A stretch of 64,000 bases of DNA from Catenulispora acidiphila DSM 44928 (GTDB lineage: Bacteria; Actinomycetota; Actinomycetes; Streptomycetales; Catenulisporaceae), in the NCBI RefSeq assembly GCF_000024025.1, contig NC_013131.1:5084001-5148000 (forward strand), given 5' to 3'. The stretch's first letter is position 1. Every line of letters starts with the position of its first letter. The position numbers were made by a program, and so were the translations under genes. The notes beneath the pieces were generated by a model that saw nothing but the letters and a program-made list of their open reading frames with translations, did no database searches and was not told the origin of the DNA. Below are positions 59,819 to 64,000 of the stretch, in pieces.

Positions 59819-60742
59819 TCAGGTCCGCGCGGAGGCCGCCAGCGCTGCCCGCACCTGTCCGTCGGCGGCGGTCAGCGCGCGCCGGGCGTCGTCCGGCGCG
59901 ACCGCGCCGAGCAGGCAGACCAGCGCCGTCTTCAGTTCGCCGTCGGCTTCGGCCAGGGCGGCGGCGCAGGCGTCCTCGGGCAGGCCGGTGGCCTCCGTCA
60001 GGATCGTCAGGACGCGGCCGCGCAGCTTGGTGTTCGTCGGGGCGAGGTCGACCATCAGGTTCGAGTAGGTGTGGCCCAGGGCGATCATCGCGGCGGTGGA
60101 CAGGCCGTTGAGGATCAGTTTCTGGGCGGTGGCGGCCTTCAGGCGGGTGGAGCCGGCGACGGCTTCCGGGCCGGTGTCGGGTCCGAGGTGGACGTCCGCC
60201 TCGTGGGCCAGGGCCGCGTGCGGGTTGGCCGAGATCAGGGCGGTGAAGGCGCCGGCCTCGCGGGCGGCTCGCAGGGCGCCGGCGACGTAGGGGGCGCGGC
60301 CGCTGGCGGTCAGGCCGATCACCACGTCGGCGGCGGTGACCTCGGCGGCGTCGGCCGCGCCGCCCTCGGCGGAGTCCTCGGCGCCCTCGACCGGGATGGT
60401 CAAGGCGCCCAGGCCGCCGGCGATGTGCGCGACGACCACGCCGGCGGGCAGGCCGAAGGTGGGGATCAGCTCGGCGGCGTCCATCACCGCCACGCGGCCG
60501 GAGGTGCCGGCGCCGAAGTAGTGCACGCGGCCGCCGGCCCGCAGCCGGCGCACGGTCTCGTCCACGACCTCGGCCAGCGCCGGCAGGACCGCGGCGACCG
60601 CGGCCGGGACCCGGGCGTCCTCGGCGTTGAGCAGCCTGAGCACCTCCGCCGTCGGCACGGCGTCGATGTCCGCGGTCGCCGGGTTGCGCTCCTCGGTCGG
60701 CGCGGCCACGCGCTCGGCGGTGGGCGGGGTCAGAGGGCTCAT
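59819..60742 (-). CDS. murQ: N-acetylmuramic acid 6-phosphate etherase
   Basis: Cleaves MurNAc-6-phosphate to GlcNAc-6-phosphate and D-lactate. 307 residues from ATG 60742 (MSPLTPPTAERVAAPTEERNPATADID). SIS domain with VHYFGAGTSGRVAVMDAAELIPTFG, VIGLTASGRAPYVAGAL and GPDTGPEAVAGSTRLKAATAQKLILNGLSTAAMIALGHTYSNLMVDLAPTNTKLR, the MurQ hallmark. Its C terminus includes a UBA-like helix region. Divergent from the peptide ABC transporter. Completes a MurNAc utilisation set with the upstream region. Confidence 0.95.
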   Translation of the reverse strand: MSPLTPPTAERVAAPTEERNPATADIDAVPTAEVLRLLNAEDARVPAAVAAVLPALAEVVDETVRRLRAGGRVHYFGAGTSGRVAVMDAAELIPTFGLPAGVVVAHIAGGLGALTIPVEGAEDSAEGGAADAAEVTAADVVIGLTASGRAPYVAGALRAAREAGAFTALISANPHAALAHEADVHLGPDTGPEAVAGSTRLKAATAQKLILNGLSTAAMIALGHTYSNLMVDLAPTNTKLRGRVLTILTEATGLPEDACAAALAEADGELKTALVCLLGAVAPDDARRALTAADGQVRAALAASART

Positions 60743-60846
60743 GCGTGGCGTTTCCTCTCGGGGGCGGCCGGCGTCGGTGGAAGGATCGGCGCGGGGTCGT
60801 GCCGTTGGCAAGTTACGGAATGAACGCGATGTGCGCAACTCATTGA

Positions 60847-60870
60847 CGTAGGTCGTTGCCCGGTCCTACG
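60847..60870. promoter_or_regulatory. Inverted repeat in the murQ / transporter divergent region
   Basis: CGTAGG at 60847-60852 and CCTACG at 60865-60870 with a 12-base spacer, within the 207-base divergent gap and just after a TTGACG hexamer. A possible MurR operator. Confidence 0.4.
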
Positions 60871-60949
60871 GTCTGACAAACCGACGCGGCCGAGCCGTGT
60901 CCACCACCATCACAGGCGTCCCACCGACCCGAACGGAGATGTCAGGACC

Positions 60950-62797
60950 ATGTCCCGACCCAAACCACTGGTCGCGGCCCTAGCCGTCGCGACGATAGCG
61001 GCCACCGCGCTGTCGGCGTGCTCCAGCTCCTCGGCGAAGAAAACCAACGGTGGCACCGGTGGCGGTACCGGCGGGGTCTTCACCAGCATCGACGCCAACA
61101 ACAAGATCACCGCCGGCGCGCCGATGAACCCGTACAACGCCGCGCCCAACATGTTCCTGGGCTACAACATCATGGAGCTGGGCTTCACCAAGAACGACCC
61201 CGCGGACCCCAACGCCCTGCTCCCGGGTCTGGCCGCCAGCTGGACCGCCTCGGACACCGGGCTCACCATCCAGCTGCAGCCCGGCGCCAAGTGGTCCGAC
61301 GGCACCCCGGTCACCGCCGCGGACATCAAGACCTCGCTGGCCATCGCCTACACGCAGGGCACGGCAGGTCCCGTGGCCGGCGCCGGCGGCACCGTCGTGG
61401 CCGGCAGCAACTTCGAGGTCTCCGACGTCAAGGACCTCGGCGGCGGCAAGATCGAGATCGACCAGCAGCCCGGCGTGAAGAACCTGTACTTCCAGCGCCT
61501 GGTGCTCACCTCGACCATCGTCAACGACAAGGTCTACGGCAGCCAGCTCCCAGCGGACATCTGGACCCAGATCGCCGCCGTGCAGGGCACCGACGCCGCC
61601 GCGGCGTCCGCGGCGTCCACCAAGCTGGCCGCCGAGGGCAAGACGATCGCCGCCTTCGCCCCGGCCAAGGACATCTCGGCCGGCCCGTTCGTGGAGACCC
61701 GGGTCAACCCCGGCGAGGCGCTGCTGGACCGCAACCCCTACTTCTACGCCGCGAGCAAGATCTCGCCGAAGCAGGTCATCCTGCGCAGCTACTCCGGCAA
61801 CCAGCAGATCTGGGGCTACATGAACGGCGGCGAGCTGGACTACGCCCCGTACACCTCGATGCCCACCAACATCCTGAACCAGGTCCTCAAGGCCGGCTAC
61901 ACCCGCATCGACGCCCCCAGCTACGTCAGCGCCTCGATCGCGTTCAACGAGAAGCAGGCGCCGTACAACCTGACCCCGGTGCGCCAGGCGCTGGCCTACG
62001 TCATCGACCGCGACGCCGTCACCAAGGTCGGCGAGCCGGTCGGCGGCATCGCCGCCCCGACCACCACCGGCCTGGTCGGCTCGCAGTCCGACACGATCTT
62101 GTCCGCCGACCAGAAGGCGGCGCTGAACCCCTACAAGCCGGACCCGGCCAAGGCCGCGTCCCTGCTGCAGGGCGCAGGCTTCACCAAGGACGCCTCCGGC
62201 CAGTGGCACCTGCCCGACGGCACGCCGTGGAAGATCACGCTGCAGACCGTGAACGGCTTCTCCGACTGGATCGCGGCCTCCACGATCGTGGCCAACGAGC
62301 TGACCCAGTTCGGCATCCCGACCACCGCGGCGATCACCGCCGACTTCGCCACGTACCAGAAGGAGATGGGCGCCGGTAAGTACGCGGTCGGCTGGTGGCT
62401 GGTCGCCCTGGGCCCGCAGACGGACAAGGCCTACGCCCGCATCTACGGCTCCGCCGACGGCTTCAGTGTCGCCAACGGCCAGGCCACGCACAACGACAGC
62501 GCGGCCGGCAACTGGGAGCACACCCCGGCGACCTACACCGTCAACGGCCAGAGCATCAACCCCGGCCAGCTCGCCGCGCAGCTGTCGGTGACCCCGGTCT
62601 CCGCCCAAGGGCCGATCATCGCCCAGCTGGCAGCGGCCACCAACCAAGAAGTGCCGATGATCCAGATCTGGAACTACACCCACGTGATGTTCACGCTGGA
62701 CAAGCGGTTCACGAACTACCCGAAGACCGGGCAGGACGATCTGCTGGCCAACCCGCCCGGCGTGTGGATGATGCAGGGGTACGTGCAGGGCAAGTAG
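60950..62797 (+). CDS. Peptide/muropeptide ABC transporter substrate-binding lipoprotein (family 5)
   Basis: 615 residues. Signal MSRPKPLVAALAVATIAATA and lipobox LSACSS with Cys near residue 25. SBP family 5 (Dpp/Opp) features: LLPGLAASWTASDTGLTIQLQPGAKWSDGTPVTAADIKTSL, PAKDISAGPFVETRVNPGEALLDRNPYFY, VRQALAYVIDRDAVTKVGE. CAGGACC precedes ATG 60950. Beside murQ and MurR, a muropeptide or peptidoglycan-peptide cargo is plausible; ordinary oligopeptides cannot be excluded. Confidence 0.92.
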   Translation: MSRPKPLVAALAVATIAATALSACSSSSAKKTNGGTGGGTGGVFTSIDANNKITAGAPMNPYNAAPNMFLGYNIMELGFTKNDPADPNALLPGLAASWTASDTGLTIQLQPGAKWSDGTPVTAADIKTSLAIAYTQGTAGPVAGAGGTVVAGSNFEVSDVKDLGGGKIEIDQQPGVKNLYFQRLVLTSTIVNDKVYGSQLPADIWTQIAAVQGTDAAAASAASTKLAAEGKTIAAFAPAKDISAGPFVETRVNPGEALLDRNPYFYAASKISPKQVILRSYSGNQQIWGYMNGGELDYAPYTSMPTNILNQVLKAGYTRIDAPSYVSASIAFNEKQAPYNLTPVRQALAYVIDRDAVTKVGEPVGGIAAPTTTGLVGSQSDTILSADQKAALNPYKPDPAKAASLLQGAGFTKDASGQWHLPDGTPWKITLQTVNGFSDWIAASTIVANELTQFGIPTTAAITADFATYQKEMGAGKYAVGWWLVALGPQTDKAYARIYGSADGFSVANGQATHNDSAAGNWEHTPATYTVNGQSINPGQLAAQLSVTPVSAQGPIIAQLAAATNQEVPMIQIWNYTHVMFTLDKRFTNYPKTGQDDLLANPPGVWMMQGYVQGK

Positions 62798-62882
62798 GGC
62801 CGGTCAAGGAACCAAGTAAGGACTCTGGGAAGCAGAACAGGGCCAGGACGATGACGCGAAGTTCGAGAGGGAGGGGAGGAAG

Positions 62883-63875
62883 ATGACGGGATTCGCCCGG
62901 CGGCTGGCCGGCAAGCTCCTGGCCGGACTGGTGATGGTCTGGGTCGTGGTGACGTTCACGTTCTTCCTCGTGCACGCGCTGCCCGGCAAGCCCGGTGATG
63001 TGCAGTACGAGCAATACATCATGATGGGGATGAACTCCGAGCAGGCGTCGGCCAAGGTGCAGGCGGTCTACGGCTTCACCTCCCACGCGCCGCTGCTCTC
63101 CCAGTACACCGGGTACCTCGGCAAGCTCGCGCACGGGGACCTGGGGCAGTCGATCAGCTACTCCGGCGTCCCGGTCAGCCACCTGATCTGGTCCGCGCTG
63201 CCGTGGACCGTGATCCCGGTGCTGTCCGGGCTGCTGGTCAGCTTCCTGATCGGGGTGGTCGCCGGCATCTTCGCCGCGGTCAAGCGGTCCAGCCGCTGGG
63301 GCGGTCTGCTGACCGTCTCCGGCTCGCTGGTCGCCGGCGTCCCCGCCTTCGTCCTGGCCCTGCTGCTCCTGGTGGTGTTCCACACCGAGTGGAACCTGCT
63401 GCCCGACGCCGGCACCAGCGACATCCAGTACACCCCGGGCTGGAACCTGCCCTATATCGGGTCGGTGTTCCAGCACGCGGTCCTGCCGGTGTGCACCTAC
63501 GCGCTGCTCAGTTACGGCGGCTGGCTGCTGGCGATGAAGTCCTCGGTGGTCTCCGTGCTCGGCGACGACTTCATCCTGGCCTCCGAGCTGCGCGGCATCA
63601 CCCCGGTGACGCGGGCCCGCTACATCGGCCGCAACGCCATCCTGCCGCTGTTCACAGTGCTGGCGCTGTCCTTCGGGGTGATGTTCGCCGGGTCCTTCTT
63701 CATCGAGGACACCTTCGACTATCCGGGGCTCGGCAACCTGCTGCTGAAAAGCATCGGCACGCGCGACTACCCGGTGATGGCCGGGGCGTTCCTGCTGATC
63801 ACCGTGTCCATCATCATCGCGAACATCCTCGCCGACCTCTGTTACACCCTGATCGACCCGAGAGTGAGGCGCTGA
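62883..63875 (+). CDS. Peptide ABC transporter permease (DppB-like)
   Basis: 330 residues, about six membrane segments. Strong GGAGGGGAGGAAG ribosome site before ATG 62883. DppB/OppB pattern: LVHALPGKPGD, YLGKLAHGDLGQSISYSGVPVSHLIWSALPWTVIPVLSGLLVSFLIGVVAGIFAAVKR, and the EAA-like loop DFILASELRGITPVTRARYIGRNAILPLFTVLALSFG. First of two permeases. Confidence 0.95.
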   Translation: MTGFARRLAGKLLAGLVMVWVVVTFTFFLVHALPGKPGDVQYEQYIMMGMNSEQASAKVQAVYGFTSHAPLLSQYTGYLGKLAHGDLGQSISYSGVPVSHLIWSALPWTVIPVLSGLLVSFLIGVVAGIFAAVKRSSRWGGLLTVSGSLVAGVPAFVLALLLLVVFHTEWNLLPDAGTSDIQYTPGWNLPYIGSVFQHAVLPVCTYALLSYGGWLLAMKSSVVSVLGDDFILASELRGITPVTRARYIGRNAILPLFTVLALSFGVMFAGSFFIEDTFDYPGLGNLLLKSIGTRDYPVMAGAFLLITVSIIIANILADLCYTLIDPRVRR

Positions 63876-63876
63876 G

Positions 63877-64000
63877 ATGACCGCGACAGTCAACCTCGCC
63901 CCGGCCGGCCTCAAGCCCCGCACGCGCCACCCGGCGTGGGCGGCCTTCCGCCGGGCGGTGACCCGCAAGCCGGGCCGCCTGGCCGGCCTGATCATCATTG
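63877..64000 (+). CDS. Peptide ABC transporter permease (DppC-like), 5' end only
   Basis: ATG 63877 two bases after the DppB stop; 41 codons are visible before the window ends (MTATVNLAPAGLKPRTRHPA, then a basic stretch leading into a membrane segment GRLAGLIII). DppC is expected here from operon order; the basic N-terminal tail before the first helix fits. Confidence 0.75.
   Translation, partial: MTATVNLAPAGLKPRTRHPAWAAFRRAVTRKPGRLAGLIII

Overview
This is a 64 kb stretch of very high G+C chromosomal DNA with G/C-ending codons, many GTG/TTG starts, ATGA and TGATG translational couplings, a SARP regulator, an eukaryotic-type Ser/Thr kinase with a PQQ propeller, a mycothiol-type DinB protein and respiratory narGHJI. 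Together these point to a filamentous actinomycete. A Catenulispora-like genus is my guess from overall flavour, not something the sequence proves. No rRNA, tRNA, CRISPR array, prophage or full insertion sequence was found.

Layout. 0-6 kb: the 5' part of a membrane Ser/Thr kinase, a small secreted peptide and a SARP/NB-ARC/TPR activator. 6-11.6 kb: a compact unassigned locus (PhzD-like isochorismatase, SDR oxidoreductase, a 31-codon ORF, a methyltransferase) bracketed by the SARP and an NB-ARC/LuxR regulator. 11.7-15 kb: an acetyltransferase and an EF-G paralogue preceded by a short leader ORF and hairpins. 15-24.8 kb: a DMF-amidase-like lipoprotein, narGHJI, and a divergent SRPBCC/ArsR pair with two matching palindromes between them. 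25-29 kb: a GlcNAc/MurNAc-type kinase, a small CxxC protein, a thioesterase, Mug glycosylase and a P450. 29-39 kb: a myo-inositol operon (iolG, iolE-like, iolC, a 39-bp-repeat gene, an aldolase, iolD, a sugar ABC transporter, an IMPase-type phosphatase). 39-44.6 kb: MFS exporter, ArsR-type repressor, phosphopantetheinyl transferase, acetyltransferase, membrane protein, Fpg/Nei glycosylase. 44.8-51 kb: a frameshifted thioredoxin lipoprotein with a DsbD-alpha-like partner, EamA/LysR pair, acetate permease and acetyl-CoA synthetase. 51-53.7 kb: ArsC-like protein, a 222-bp MITE-like element, DinB and AraC genes, a TIGR03086 protein. 53.8-64 kb: a peptidoglycan-recycling region (nagZ, DUF1343/NamZ, GNAT, serine beta-lactamase-fold protein, MurR/RpiR, murQ) running into a dpp/opp-type peptide importer.

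How the parts fit. The inositol genes are nearly all overlapping or within a few bases, consistent with one polycistron that takes up inositol, oxidises and dehydrates it, opens the ring, phosphorylates and cleaves it; iolB and iolA are not in the window. The mur region pairs exo-hydrolases for muropeptides with murQ and an RpiR regulator next to a peptide importer, so uptake and use of cell-wall turnover products is the natural reading. narGHJI encodes a complete respiratory nitrate reductase without a nitrate transporter in view.

The least conventional items are the 13-residue-repeat gene coupled between iolC and the aldolase, the leader ORF before the EF-G paralogue, the 31-codon ORF fused by ATGA to a methyltransferase, the paired palindromes between narG and the ArsR operon, the G-run frameshift in the thioredoxin lipoprotein, and the MITE that inserted exactly at a DinB stop codon.
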